A stretch of 64,000 nt of DNA from Bacteroides sp. Marseille-P3684 (GTDB lineage: Bacteria > Bacteroidota > Bacteroidia > Bacteroidales > Bacteroidaceae), in contig NZ_LT985808.1 of assembly GCF_900291465.1 (NCBI RefSeq), forward strand, positions 1,389,814 through 1,453,813, in the 5' to 3' direction. Shown here one piece after another: positions 8,617-18,884 of this stretch. Numbering within the stretch: the first letter of the stretch is position 1; each line of letters opens with the position of its first letter. A model generated the notes under the pieces. It was not told where the DNA came from and did not search any database. It saw only the letters and a program-made list of their open reading frames with translations. The position numbers were made by a program, and so were the translations under genes.

Positions 8617-9684
8617 ATGGAACACATGAAAGACATAGATGAACTCAGTGAAGAAGAAAAACAGCTGCGTGCATTGGTGCAGATGAACCATCGGCGCGTA
8701 CATGCATCCCGACCGGATGTGGACGAGGCATGGAGCGAGTTCCAGCGGAATCATGCAGGGCGTCAGAAGCCACGCCGGCGATTCTCCTTGTGGCACATGT
8801 CGGCAGCCGCTCTGATTGGTGCGGCAGCCATGTTGGTCGTCGTGTTTCTATTCCCTTCTTTATTTTATAAAGCTGACCGGCAGGCTGCTTCAAGCTTTGT
8901 CGCCTTGCAATACGACCAGACTCCGCAACACGTCAAGTGGGAACAAGACGATGAAACCATGAACCTGGGCGCGGGTGATTCTCTCTCATTCCTTGCGGTG
9001 AAGTCATCTCCGACGATAGCTGCCGATACCCATGTTTCGGAGGTCAAGACACAGCGCCTTTCCACACCGCGTGGCATGGACTTCAAAGTCACGTTGCCTG
9101 ACGGTTCGGAGGTATGGCTCAACGCCGAGAGTACCATCGAGTTTCCTGCTGCGTTCCGTGACGGTTTGCGCCAAGTGTATTTGCAAGGTGAAGCTTACTT
9201 CAAGGTGGCACACTGTGAAGATGCTCCCTTCATTGTCATGTCCGACCGCATGAATGTGCGCGTGTTGGGCACTTCGTTCAATTTCCGTAGCTATGATGCC
9301 GAAGCCCCCCATGTGGCGTTGGTAGAAGGTAAGGTCGAGGTGATGCGTCCGGGAGACACACAGCCCGACGCAATTTTGCAACCAGGAGAGGAAGCATGGT
9401 TGGGAGATGACGGTGCACTTCATGTGCAAGAGGTCGATACGTATGCCATTACGCAGTGGGTTAATGGTTTCTTTTATTTCCACAATGAACCGCTGGTGGA
9501 AGTGCTCCGCGCCTTGGGTCGGTGGTACAACTATGGTGTCATCTTCCACAATACTGATGTCATGCACCAAAAGATACATTTTTCCGCTTTGCGAAATGAC
9601 CATATAGGCGTAGCTATCGAGAGTCTGAACCGTCTGCGCCATGTCTACGTACAGATAGAGGGAGACAATCTGGTGGTTTACTGA
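8617..9684 (+). CDS. FecR-type anti-sigma factor
   Basis: This 355-residue inner-membrane regulator has a cytoplasmic sigma-binding part (1-57), one membrane helix (about 58-82, MSAAALIGAAAMLVVVFLFP), a periplasmic FecR domain (about 140-245, with LPDGSEVWLNAESTIEFP and GEAYFKV) and a C-terminal DUF4974 domain (about 285-355, FYFHNEPLVEVLRALGRWY). It should receive a signal from the N-terminal STN domain of the SusC-like receptor encoded at 9907 and release the sigma factor. Its tight spacing to the sigma gene and position before SusC are typical of this type of cell-surface signalling. Confidence 0.9.
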   Translation: MEHMKDIDELSEEEKQLRALVQMNHRRVHASRPDVDEAWSEFQRNHAGRQKPRRRFSLWHMSAAALIGAAAMLVVVFLFPSLFYKADRQAASSFVALQYDQTPQHVKWEQDDETMNLGAGDSLSFLAVKSSPTIAADTHVSEVKTQRLSTPRGMDFKVTLPDGSEVWLNAESTIEFPAAFRDGLRQVYLQGEAYFKVAHCEDAPFIVMSDRMNVRVLGTSFNFRSYDAEAPHVALVEGKVEVMRPGDTQPDAILQPGEEAWLGDDGALHVQEVDTYAITQWVNGFFYFHNEPLVEVLRALGRWYNYGVIFHNTDVMHQKIHFSALRNDHIGVAIESLNRLRHVYVQIEGDNLVVY

Positions 9685-9708
9685 TTCGTATTGGAGAAAG
9701 AATGCATT

Positions 9709-9747
9709 CATGCCCACACTTGTGAGTCGTTCACGGGTGTGGGCATG
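9709..9747 (+). terminator. hairpin after the anti-sigma gene
   Basis: CATGCCCACAC (9709-9719) pairs perfectly with GTGTGGGCATG (9737-9747). It lacks a proper T tract. It may end the sigma/anti-sigma transcript or partly separate it from the SusC operon. The remaining sequence to 9906 is AT-rich and should contain the sigma-dependent promoter, which I cannot define. Confidence 0.55.
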
Positions 9748-9906
9748 ATGTATTTATGCCTGGACTCCTAGGGAGCAAACAGAAGCCGCCGTATTGGGAT
9801 AATGTGATAAAATATGAACTTTTTAGCGGAAAAGTGGTACCGATTATGAGCTTGCATTGTCTTACAAATGATGATTGATATTATCTAACTAAAAACAATT
9901 AAATCT

Positions 9907-12900
9907 ATGTTAAACTTAAAGAGAAGAGAAATGAACAGGCAAATAGGAAGTTTTCTCCTTTTGTTTGTAACGATTTTTCTGTGGGGGGGGGTAAGTTATG
10001 CCCAACCTAATCCTCGGGAGAGTAGGAAAGTCACCTACCAGTGTACGAACCAGCCACTTCACAAAGCGTTGTCCGAAGTGGAACGTCTCTCAGGTTATTA
10101 CCGTATCCAGTACGTCATGGCCGATGTAGAGCCTTACACTGTGACAGTGAACATGAAAAACCAGACCATCAGTCAAGCGGTGGCTCAACTGCTGAAATCC
10201 ACTCCTTTGAAGTATGAAGTCAGCGAGCGTTTCGTGCAGGTCTACAATCCCGAGGCGCGTCCCAAACAGGACAGTGGGCGTGGCATGGTAACCGGACAGG
10301 TACTCGATGAGCTGGGTGAACCGCTCATTGGTGTGACCGTGCGTGAGCCGGATGGCAAGAACGGTACGGTGACTGATATGGACGGACGTTTTTCGCTTCG
10401 TATGACAAGCGGTTCCGGTCAGTTGCTCTTTTCATATATAGGTAAGAAAGAAGTGGCGATGCACGCTTCACCCCGTCGCCCGCTGACGGTGACGATGGAA
10501 GATGACACTCGCCTGCTCGACGACGTGGTGGTGACCGGTTACCAAGAAATAGATCGGCGTAAACTGGCAAGCTCCATCCTTTCCATAAAAGGTTCCGATC
10601 TTATAGGCGGCGAATATATGTCTGTCGACAAAATGCTACAAGGACGCCTTCCTGGTGTTGCGGTTATGAATATGTCATCTACACCAGGTGCAGCCCCTAA
10701 GATACGAATTCGTGGCTCTTCATCCATAACCGGCAACAGAGAGCCTGTATGGGTTGTAGATGGTATCATTCTAGAAGAACCTGTCAATATCTCAACTGAA
10801 GAATTGAACAGTCCCGACAAAATCAACTTGATAGGTAATGCCATAGGTGCATTAAATCCGGAAGACATTGAACGGGTAGATATCTTGAAAGATGCAAGTG
10901 CTACAGCAATTTATGGAGTAAAAGCAGCTAATGGAGTTATCGTAGTGACTACCAAGCGAGGTAAAAAACAGAAGCCTTCAATTTCATATACGGCAACATT
11001 AGGCATTACAGCTCCTCCCACATACGACAAAATGTTTAGAATGAACTCAGCTGACAGAATCGATATGTCTGTCGAGATGCAAGAGCGAGGTCTCTCGTTC
11101 GGAAGCTACAAACCGTCGGACATAGGATATGAGGGTGCTTTACAACATCTATGGAATAAAGATATCAGCTATAAGGAATTTTTAGATCAAGTAAAAGCTT
11201 TGAAACAGCTTAATACCAATTGGTATGATTTATTGTTTCGCACCGCATTTACTCACCAACATTCGGTTTCAATCACTGGAGGTAATGACCGTAGCGACTA
11301 TTATATGTCTATAGGATATTCCAACAATCAAAGTGTTACCATTAATGAAGGGTTAGAACGTTATAATGTATTGGCAAAAATAAACACGAAAATTAGCAGC
11401 AATCTTTCATTGGGATTGAAAGTAAGTGGTACGCTCTCTAAAGCCAAACATCCGCATACTACTATCGATTTGTACGAGTATGCTTATAACACTTCACGGG
11501 CTATTCCAATGCGAACTTCTTCGGGCGATCTTCACTTCTATGCACACGAATCCGGCTATAATGGGATATTGATGTATAATATTCAAAACGAGCTGATTCA
11601 CAGTGGAAACAATATCGACAAATCATCAATAGACATCACGATGAATCTTGATTGGAAAGTAGCTTCATGGATGAAGTTTTCTTCCGTATTGGGATTAAGT
11701 AGAAGCAATGTCGCACAAGAAACATGGGCTGATGAACAATCTTACTATATATCCTCTATGAGGCAATCGCCTTACGGTGCTACACTACCAAATCCTACTG
11801 AGAACAGTGCCTTCGCAAACCGTTACTGCCTGCTCCCGTATGGCGGGGAACTTATAACGACCAATACTCGACACACCTCATATACTTGGAGAAATAACCT
11901 ATCGTTAATCCACGGTTTCGGGAAGCATGAAGTATCAGGAAGTATTGGACAAGAAGTCCACTCTTCCAAGTACGATGGCCTGCAATCCACCCAATACGGA
12001 TATTTACCTGAAAGAGGAAAGCGATTTGTTGACATTGATCCCACTCTGTGGAAAAGATACGGCATGTTGTTAAAGAACCATCCGGATGTGGTGACAGATA
12101 CTAAAAACAATGTTATTTCCTTCTATGCAACAGCAGCCTACGTATATGACAGTCGTTACATCTTCAACTTCAATATACGTACAGATGGCTCAAACAGATT
12201 CGGGCAGGACAAAAGTGTACGTTTTCTGCCTATATGGTCTGTATCAGGACGATGGAACGTCATTAATGAAGAGTTTATGAGAAATGTCAATTTCCTGAAT
12301 GACTTGGCTGTACGTGCATCTTATGGTATACAAGGTAATGTGCATCCCGACCAAACCCCAAATCTGATAGCTAGCCTAGGAACTTTGGAAACAATGCCAC
12401 AGGAATATGTGTCGACACTATATAAATTACCCAATAACAAATTAACATGGGAAAAGACTCGTTCCTATAACATAGCACTTGACTGGGCATTTTGGAACAA
12501 TCGGATTTACGGTTCACTGGATTTGTACTATAAGAAAGGAATTGATCAAGTAGTTACTAAAAACGTAGCTCCATCGACAGGCGCAACCAACGTTTCCATA
12601 AATGATGGAGATGTGGAGAACAAGGGTTGGGACTTGGCAGTATCTATAGTTCCTGTTCAGACCAAAAACTGGATATGGAGTTTGTCATTTAACACCGGAA
12701 AGAACTATAATAAAGTGCTGAACGCCGGAAATTCGGCTGCGACATGGGAAGATTACGTTGCCGGGACACTTGTCAGCAACGGACAAGCAATAAATAGCTT
12801 CTATTCTTACAAGTTCGATAAACTCGATAGCAATGGTTATCCCACGTTTAAAGATACAAATGAGAAAGATGAAGACGGCAATTCCATTGTTCATTCACAA

Positions 12901-13485
12901 CAGGAGATGTACGATCGGGCATTCATCCTTTCGGGTAAGCGCGAACCCGACTTAAATGGAGGATTTTCTACCTATCTGAAATATAAGAATATAACATTCA
13001 ATTCCTTGTTCTCTTTCAGTTTTGGTAGCAACATCCGTTTGAATGATCTCTATTCATCTTCAGGACAGAATCTGCCTTATCCGGATCAGAACATGTCCAG
13101 CGAATTTGTAAACCGTTGGAGAAATCCGGGAGATGAGGATTTCACTAACATCCCAGTCCTGTCTGACAAGAGTTTGATTATAAGAGATAAAGATATCACT
13201 TATCGCATTGCAGACAACGGTTGGGACATGTACAATAAGAGTGATCTGAGAGTCGTGTCCGGTAACTTCCTGAGATGTCGTTCGATGTCTATACGTTATG
13301 ACCTTAAGTCTGAATGGTTGAAACCAATCTTTCTGAAAGGGGCAAGCATCAGTTTTGATGCAGGCAATGTATTTGTATTGAAAGACAAAGCATTGAAAGG
13401 GCGCGATCCGGAACAGATTGGATTAGGTTCACGCAGCATTCCTCCACAGCGTTCTTATTCTTTTCGGTTTAATATAGTTCTCTAA
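9907..13485 (+). CDS. SusC/RagA-family TonB-linked receptor with N-terminal STN signalling domain
   Basis: The 1192-residue outer-membrane transporter has a signal peptide, an STN domain (about 50-110, receives or relays the signal to FecR), a carboxypeptidase-regulatory-like domain (about 120-195, GQVLDELGEPLIGVTV), a TonB box-like stretch, a plug domain (about 205-335, with RIRGSSSITGNREPVWVVDG and YGVKAANGVIVVTTKRG) and a C-terminal barrel ending RSYSFRFNIVL. With the metzincin and lipoprotein encoded downstream, the substrate is probably a peptide rather than a glycan (inference). The signal-peptide region contains a run of nine Gs at 9983-9991. GC content is high up to about 10560 and clearly lower after it. 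An alternative start is the ATG at 9931 (MNRQIG). Confidence 0.93.
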   Translation: MLNLKRREMNRQIGSFLLLFVTIFLWGGVSYAQPNPRESRKVTYQCTNQPLHKALSEVERLSGYYRIQYVMADVEPYTVTVNMKNQTISQAVAQLLKSTPLKYEVSERFVQVYNPEARPKQDSGRGMVTGQVLDELGEPLIGVTVREPDGKNGTVTDMDGRFSLRMTSGSGQLLFSYIGKKEVAMHASPRRPLTVTMEDDTRLLDDVVVTGYQEIDRRKLASSILSIKGSDLIGGEYMSVDKMLQGRLPGVAVMNMSSTPGAAPKIRIRGSSSITGNREPVWVVDGIILEEPVNISTEELNSPDKINLIGNAIGALNPEDIERVDILKDASATAIYGVKAANGVIVVTTKRGKKQKPSISYTATLGITAPPTYDKMFRMNSADRIDMSVEMQERGLSFGSYKPSDIGYEGALQHLWNKDISYKEFLDQVKALKQLNTNWYDLLFRTAFTHQHSVSITGGNDRSDYYMSIGYSNNQSVTINEGLERYNVLAKINTKISSNLSLGLKVSGTLSKAKHPHTTIDLYEYAYNTSRAIPMRTSSGDLHFYAHESGYNGILMYNIQNELIHSGNNIDKSSIDITMNLDWKVASWMKFSSVLGLSRSNVAQETWADEQSYYISSMRQSPYGATLPNPTENSAFANRYCLLPYGGELITTNTRHTSYTWRNNLSLIHGFGKHEVSGSIGQEVHSSKYDGLQSTQYGYLPERGKRFVDIDPTLWKRYGMLLKNHPDVVTDTKNNVISFYATAAYVYDSRYIFNFNIRTDGSNRFGQDKSVRFLPIWSVSGRWNVINEEFMRNVNFLNDLAVRASYGIQGNVHPDQTPNLIASLGTLETMPQEYVSTLYKLPNNKLTWEKTRSYNIALDWAFWNNRIYGSLDLYYKKGIDQVVTKNVAPSTGATNVSINDGDVENKGWDLAVSIVPVQTKNWIWSLSFNTGKNYNKVLNAGNSAATWEDYVAGTLVSNGQAINSFYSYKFDKLDSNGYPTFKDTNEKDEDGNSIVHSQQEMYDRAFILSGKREPDLNGGFSTYLKYKNITFNSLFSFSFGSNIRLNDLYSSSGQNLPYPDQNMSSEFVNRWRNPGDEDFTNIPVLSDKSLIIRDKDITYRIADNGWDMYNKSDLRVVSGNFLRCRSMSIRYDLKSEWLKPIFLKGASISFDAGNVFVLKDKALKGRDPEQIGLGSRSIPPQRSYSFRFNIVL

Positions 13486-13498
13486 ATAAAGCGATAAA

Positions 13499-14962
13499 AT
13501 GAAAAAGATAATATACATGTCATTTCTTCTTATGTTTGCAGCCTTGTCTGCATGCAGCAATCTCCTTGAAGAAAGCTCACAAGACTTGCTGATCCCCAAA
13601 TCCGTAAAGGACTATAAAGAGTTGTTCTTTGGAGAAGTCATGAAAAACGGTGAAGTGCTTCATCCCTATTTGGAATATATGACAGATGATGTAGCAGATC
13701 AATGTTACTATGGTAGTTTCCCCATACTGATATCCAATGATTGGCGGGAAGCAGTATGGTCTTACTATACTTGGCAGCAAAGTCCTGAGATTGGTAAATC
13801 CAATGAATTTACCGCAGACGTCGCTTGGAGTTCTTATTTTCATAAAATATTGATGACTAATATCATTCTGGATGAAATTCACAATATGAATGGAACAGAA
13901 GAGGAACGTATTGATTTGGCCGGAGAAGCTTACTTCATGCGTGCATTCTCTTATTTTATGCTAGCTAATCTCTATGGGTGTCCTTACGATCCAGCTACTG
14001 CTGACAAGGACTTATGCGTACCCATCAACGATGAAATCAGCCTGTCTGATAAGATGATGCAACGTGCTACCAATGCTGTAGTATATGCAAGAATGGAAAG
14101 TGATGTACTCCATGCCATTCAATGTTTTAAGAAATCTGGAAACAAGAAAAGTATTTTCCGTCCTAACTTGGTAGGTGCCTATCTGTTGGCTTCCCGCATA
14201 TTTCTGTTCCAGAAGAATTATCCACAGACCATATTATATAGCGACTCCGTAATTAGAAATGTTCCCCAAGGACTCAATAGGCTGACGGAAGAAGAGAACA
14301 ACAACATTTTCTTGTCATATTCCAATAAAGAAATAATATTCTCTTACGGTACTACGACTCTAGAATCATATATGCAGACTGATTTTACTTATAAAGGCAA
14401 TCTTACGGCAAGCTCTGACTTGATAGCACTATATGACGAGGCAGATTTACGCCTTTCACATTATTTCCATCACACTAAGGGAAATCAAAGGAAACCAGTT
14501 AAAAAAGAGATCGAATTCTATACTCCAGCCAAATGGAGCAGAACATCTCCTACTGTTTATTCAAATGCCTTTCGTTTATCAGAAGCTTATCTGAATCGCG
14601 CAGAAGCCTATGCCGAACTTGGCAATACGGAAGCAGCCTTAGCGGATATCAATACCCTTCGTGATCATCGGATGAAAGCAGGAACTTCTCAATTGACAGT
14701 CGACAATGATGGAATCGTTGCCGCAGTCCGTAAGGAACGGCGGCGAGAATTGGCCTTCGAAGGATTCCGTTGGTTTGATCTACGCAGATACGGATGTCCA
14801 TCTTTGGAGCATACATATTCATCCTCAGAAACTGAGGGAGCAGGTGATAAGTTTAAATTGGACGACAAAGAACTGTATACATTGCCTATTCCTAAAAGCG
14901 AAAGAGATAGAAATACAATGATAGAAACTTTCAACCGCCCAGTCAATGATCCTATCAAATAG
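13499..14962 (+). CDS. SusD/RagB-family surface lipoprotein
   Basis: The 487-residue lipoprotein (lipobox ending at Cys19, LSAC) is the lid partner of the SusC-like receptor. It has the helical TPR-like N-terminal part (GEAYFMRAFSYFMLANLYGCPY) and the conserved end of SusD proteins (RLSEAYLNRAEAYAELGNTEAALADINTLRDHR, here cited as the segment near residues 355-390, then RRELAFEGFRWFDLRRYG). It starts 13 bp after the SusC gene. Like its downstream neighbours it is AT-rich compared with the surrounding genome. Confidence 0.92.
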   Translation: MKKIIYMSFLLMFAALSACSNLLEESSQDLLIPKSVKDYKELFFGEVMKNGEVLHPYLEYMTDDVADQCYYGSFPILISNDWREAVWSYYTWQQSPEIGKSNEFTADVAWSSYFHKILMTNIILDEIHNMNGTEEERIDLAGEAYFMRAFSYFMLANLYGCPYDPATADKDLCVPINDEISLSDKMMQRATNAVVYARMESDVLHAIQCFKKSGNKKSIFRPNLVGAYLLASRIFLFQKNYPQTILYSDSVIRNVPQGLNRLTEEENNNIFLSYSNKEIIFSYGTTTLESYMQTDFTYKGNLTASSDLIALYDEADLRLSHYFHHTKGNQRKPVKKEIEFYTPAKWSRTSPTVYSNAFRLSEAYLNRAEAYAELGNTEAALADINTLRDHRMKAGTSQLTVDNDGIVAAVRKERRRELAFEGFRWFDLRRYGCPSLEHTYSSSETEGAGDKFKLDDKELYTLPIPKSERDRNTMIETFNRPVNDPIK

Positions 14963-14969
14963 AATTGTT

Positions 14970-15875
14970 ATGAAAAAGATAGTATTACTAATATGCTTGG
15001 TAGCAGGAATTAGTTCCTGCGAGCACGAAGATGCATTAAACATCCCCGATCAAACAGATAAATATGGAGTGTTGCAAGATACTCCTACAGACCCTACCCG
15101 CCACTTCATATACCAATTTTATCAGCAATATGGGACTGTCATCATAACCAATCCGACTGAAGCTGATTACAAATTCAACTTCACTTCGGATAATGGTATA
15201 AAGATTACCTCACCCGAACAAAAAGAGGATGTCATAAATGCCGGTATCGATTTCTTAAGAAAATCATTATTGGATCTGTATCCGGATGATTTCTTGAAGA
15301 AGAATCTGCCTTTCTCAATTATATTGGCTGAACAGATTCGAATGGATGCGTGGGGAGAAACTACTACTTTAAACAGCTATGCGAGTGGTAGTTTTATTGC
15401 TATAAGTAATATAACCTCTGCCTTAAAAAATATGTCGCAAGAAGACTTTGTCAAACTGAGGGGAGATATCAATGCTTACTTTTGGGCTAAATATATGTTG
15501 GAAGTAAGAGAAGTGTTTACTGTCCCAGAGGAATTTTATAAAGCGAGCGAGGCTGTTGTCTCTGACATTTATAGTGGTTACTATTATTTAGGATATGAGT
15601 CTCCTGCTGATACAGACTTTTATCATTATGGATTGATTAGCTATAATACAGATTCTTCCTATATTGACGAAGAAGATCCCGATTCCCCTTATTATTCACT
15701 ATATGCACCTACTAAAGAAATGGACCTGTTGCAGTGGATAAACTTTGTGTTTGAGAAGCCTCAAGACGAGCTTCAGGGTATATTTGATAAGTATCCTATA
15801 ATGAAGAAAAAATATGATATCATAAGAGAAGCTATGCTGGCAAGTGGATTTGATTTATCGCAATTAGAACTATAA
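14970..15875 (+). CDS. lipoprotein related to SusCD-associated zinc metallohydrolases, catalytic motif not seen
   Basis: The 301-residue lipoprotein has a lipobox ending at Cys17 (GISSC). Start ATG 14970 was chosen because it gives the lipobox; the upstream in-frame ATG at 14946 lies inside the SusD gene. The order SusC-SusD-lipoprotein, the text DPTRHFIYQFYQQYGT and DFLRKSLLDLYPDDFLKKNLPFSI resemble the lipoproteins annotated as putative zinc-binding metallopeptidases in such operons. Those have HExxH; at the expected place this protein reads KLRGDINAYFWAKYML, and I find no HExxH anywhere. It may be a non-catalytic peptide-binding member. Family assignment is moderate. Confidence 0.55.
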   Translation: MKKIVLLICLVAGISSCEHEDALNIPDQTDKYGVLQDTPTDPTRHFIYQFYQQYGTVIITNPTEADYKFNFTSDNGIKITSPEQKEDVINAGIDFLRKSLLDLYPDDFLKKNLPFSIILAEQIRMDAWGETTTLNSYASGSFIAISNITSALKNMSQEDFVKLRGDINAYFWAKYMLEVREVFTVPEEFYKASEAVVSDIYSGYYYLGYESPADTDFYHYGLISYNTDSSYIDEEDPDSPYYSLYAPTKEMDLLQWINFVFEKPQDELQGIFDKYPIMKKKYDIIREAMLASGFDLSQLEL

Positions 15876-15891
15876 AATAAAACGATATATT

Positions 15892-18429
15892 ATGAATAAA
15901 TTTTTCAATGTATTATTCTCCGGAATGTTAATTTTAGGTGTAATGACTGCTAACGCTGAGCCTCAAATCTTTAAAAAGAAGAAAAAGAAAAGAGCCGAGA
16001 CAGAACAAGCAGATTCTATCAAGAAAGACAACGTGTCTGACTACAAAAAACTATTGAAGGGGGCTAAAACCATAGAAGGAATGTTCAAAATACATCAGGT
16101 CAAAGATAAATACTATTTTGAAATTCCCAAAAAGCTGATGGCACGGGATTTTATGATTTCATCTAGGGTGTCAAGAACGAGTAATAATAAGGATGTAGCT
16201 GCCGGACAAATGCCTCGCAATCCGGTCGTGGTAACATTCTCTGCTGATGACAAGAAAGTGTACATGCATAAAAAGATGTTACGTAATCTATGTGATACGA
16301 CATCCAATATGTATGCAGCCTTTCAGCGTAACTTCTCTGATCCGATATGGGAAGCCTACAAAATAGAGAGCTTTTCACCTGACTCGTCAGCTTATGTTAT
16401 TGATATGATGTCTCTATTCATTACCGACGTTCCTGAGTTCAGTCCGTTCCGTAACGGGAACATCATGGATGTGCTGGCGAAGAAAAAACCTTTGTCAGGC
16501 AGCTTATCTCCTTCCAAATCCAATATTTTAAGAGTAAAATGCTTCCCTCAGAATATTAATATCAAATCATTGATGAGCTATAATGTCAATGATAATCCAT
16601 TCACAGTGACAATGACGCGCAATATCATTCTTTTGCCGGAAAAAATGATGCGCCCAAGGTATGGCGACTCACGCATTGGATATTTTGACGAGAATAAATA
16701 TCTGTTTACTGAGAAGGAAGATGGCATGCAAGAGTTGTCATACATTAATCGTTGGAATCTACAGCCGAAGCCGGAAGATATAGAAAGGCATAAGCAGGGA
16801 GAATTGGTTGAACCACAAAAGCCAATCATTTATTATGTAGATACGGCTATCCCTGATAAATGGAGAGAATATATTAAAAAAGGTATTGAAGATTGGCAGG
16901 TAGCTTTTGAAGAAATAGGATTCAAAAATGCGATTATGGCCAAAGATTATCCTAAAGATGATCCCAACTTTGATCCGGACGATATTCGTTACAGTTGTTA
17001 TCGCATGATTACCACGCCTGAACAAAACTCAATGGGACCTTCTTGTGTAGATCCTCGTTCCGGAGAAATCATTCAAGGAGACGTTCTCTTCTATTCGAAT
17101 GTAGTGAAATTGCTGCACAACTGGCGTTTTGTACAAACAGCAGCAGTAGATCCTAAGGTACGACAAGCTGTATTTGATGAAGAAACCATGGGAAGTTCCC
17201 TGCGTTATGTGGCGGCACACGAAATTGGACACACCTTGGGATTGATGCATAACTTTGGGGCCTCGTATTCGTATCCTGTAGATTCGTTGCGTTCTGTAAC
17301 TTTCACTCAGAAATATGGTACTACTCCTTCCATTATGGATTATACTCGTTTTAATTATGTAGCTCAGCCCGAAGATAAAGGCGTTTCTTTAATGCCTCCT
17401 CACTTGGGGGTATATGACAAATATGCGATAAAATGGGGCTACAAACCGATATACGAAGCTGCTACTCCAGAGGATGAAAGAAAAGTCCTGCATGCGTGGA
17501 TCAAAGAGAAAGAGAACGATCCGATGTATAAATATGGACCACAGCCTTTCATTAATGAATTAGATCCTTCATGTAAGGCGGAGGATCTTGGTGATGATGC
17601 GGTTAAGGCTGGTAGATACGGCATTAAGAATCTGAAAGTAATTATGAAGCATCTACCAGAGTGGACAAAAGAGGATGACTTCCAATACACTCGGATGGCG
17701 GAAGCCTATCAAGAGATAGTTATGCAAATGCAACGTTACTTATTACATGCTATGGTATCAATCGGCGGTATTTATCTAGATGAGCCCAGACGTGACAACA
17801 TGAAAGCAATAATAAGATTTGTTCCGAAGGAAGAACAAAAAGAAGCTCTCAATTTTGTCTTAGAAACAATGATGGAACTACCGGAATGGATATATGATAA
17901 GAAAATCATTGACTGTATTGGTCCGGTTTATTCACCTAGCACACTTCAGTCTATTATTGTTAGTCGCTTATTTTTCGATTCAATCTCTTCCAGTCTTGTA
18001 TTATTCGAAGAACTGTATCCACAACAGGCCTACCGCTACAGTGATTTTATGGATGACTTCTATAACTTCGTATGGGCAAAGACCAAGCATGGAGCTAAAC
18101 TAAATATGTATGATTGTAACCTGCAAGTGGCTTATGTAGAAAAGTTGTTAGATGCCGGAGGATTATCTAAGCAAAAATCCTCTCTTTTGCCATTCAAGAA
18201 ATTAAATGCGGTTGAGAAACAATTACTGACAGATAATATAGATTGGCAGAAAGCTGGTTTTGAATTGGATACGATGGGGACAATTGAAATGTTGAAGAAT
18301 CCAGTAGTCTATCAGAAGCTTATAGACAGCTATAACTTGATAAAGAGTAGGATTGGAGTTGGAGATGCATTTACCCGAGCCCATTACCGTAGTCTGGAAT
18401 TCAAGATAAGGCAAGCTTTAGAAAAATAA
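15892..18429 (+). CDS. secreted zinc metalloprotease (metzincin, DUF5117/DUF4953 type)
   Basis: The 845-residue protein has a signal peptide (about 1-22), a basic linker with KKKKKKR, an N-terminal DUF5118/DUF5117-like region (about 50-330), and a protease domain with the full metzincin zinc motif HEIGHTLGLMH (H443, E444, H447, H453) followed by a Met-turn candidate PSIMDY. The C-terminal helical half matches the long form of this Bacteroidetes family. It should act in the periplasm or at the surface on peptides supplied by the SusC/SusD pair encoded before it. It is the last gene of the operon; codons are AT-rich as in the three genes before it. Confidence 0.88.
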   Translation: MNKFFNVLFSGMLILGVMTANAEPQIFKKKKKKRAETEQADSIKKDNVSDYKKLLKGAKTIEGMFKIHQVKDKYYFEIPKKLMARDFMISSRVSRTSNNKDVAAGQMPRNPVVVTFSADDKKVYMHKKMLRNLCDTTSNMYAAFQRNFSDPIWEAYKIESFSPDSSAYVIDMMSLFITDVPEFSPFRNGNIMDVLAKKKPLSGSLSPSKSNILRVKCFPQNINIKSLMSYNVNDNPFTVTMTRNIILLPEKMMRPRYGDSRIGYFDENKYLFTEKEDGMQELSYINRWNLQPKPEDIERHKQGELVEPQKPIIYYVDTAIPDKWREYIKKGIEDWQVAFEEIGFKNAIMAKDYPKDDPNFDPDDIRYSCYRMITTPEQNSMGPSCVDPRSGEIIQGDVLFYSNVVKLLHNWRFVQTAAVDPKVRQAVFDEETMGSSLRYVAAHEIGHTLGLMHNFGASYSYPVDSLRSVTFTQKYGTTPSIMDYTRFNYVAQPEDKGVSLMPPHLGVYDKYAIKWGYKPIYEAATPEDERKVLHAWIKEKENDPMYKYGPQPFINELDPSCKAEDLGDDAVKAGRYGIKNLKVIMKHLPEWTKEDDFQYTRMAEAYQEIVMQMQRYLLHAMVSIGGIYLDEPRRDNMKAIIRFVPKEEQKEALNFVLETMMELPEWIYDKKIIDCIGPVYSPSTLQSIIVSRLFFDSISSSLVLFEELYPQQAYRYSDFMDDFYNFVWAKTKHGAKLNMYDCNLQVAYVEKLLDAGGLSKQKSSLLPFKKLNAVEKQLLTDNIDWQKAGFELDTMGTIEMLKNPVVYQKLIDSYNLIKSRIGVGDAFTRAHYRSLEFKIRQALEK

Positions 18430-18593
18430 GCCCCATCCGTCATTTGCAGTGATACTTTTATGAGTACAATTATATTCTATTCCCCCTGTCTTCTAACGAT
18501 ATGTCTTTATTCTTTAGGATATGGCGCAGGAGTGATTATCAGTGTATGAATAACTATGGAATGATGCAATGTTTTTTTGATTTATAGCATTAT

Positions 18594-18630
18594 ATCACTA
18601 GTGTCTCATTCAAATTGGGACACTGGTGAT
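18594..18630 (+). terminator. possible terminator hairpin behind the metalloprotease operon
   Basis: ATCACTAGTGTC (18594-18605) pairs with GACACTGGTGAT (18619-18630) with one mismatch. There is no good T tract. Bases 18430-18593 and 18631-18884 show nothing else I can identify. Confidence 0.4.
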
Positions 18631-18884
18631 TTGCTATAATCTCCTCATACTTTCTCGACGACAGTCACCTCGTGTACTCTTATGGGTAATACCCTCAACC
18701 GCCCCTTCTCCCTTTCATCGTAAGTCGAGCTATCTGTCAAAAAGCAACCAATTCCTCTCATCCGCTGGACGAATTTATCCAAAAACACTATTTGTGCTAA
18801 CTCGCACTTTTCGAAAATCCGATAATCTGGAGACGAAACGTGAATGATTGCAAACGGAATGCCTGAAAGAAGCCTTTGATTTTA

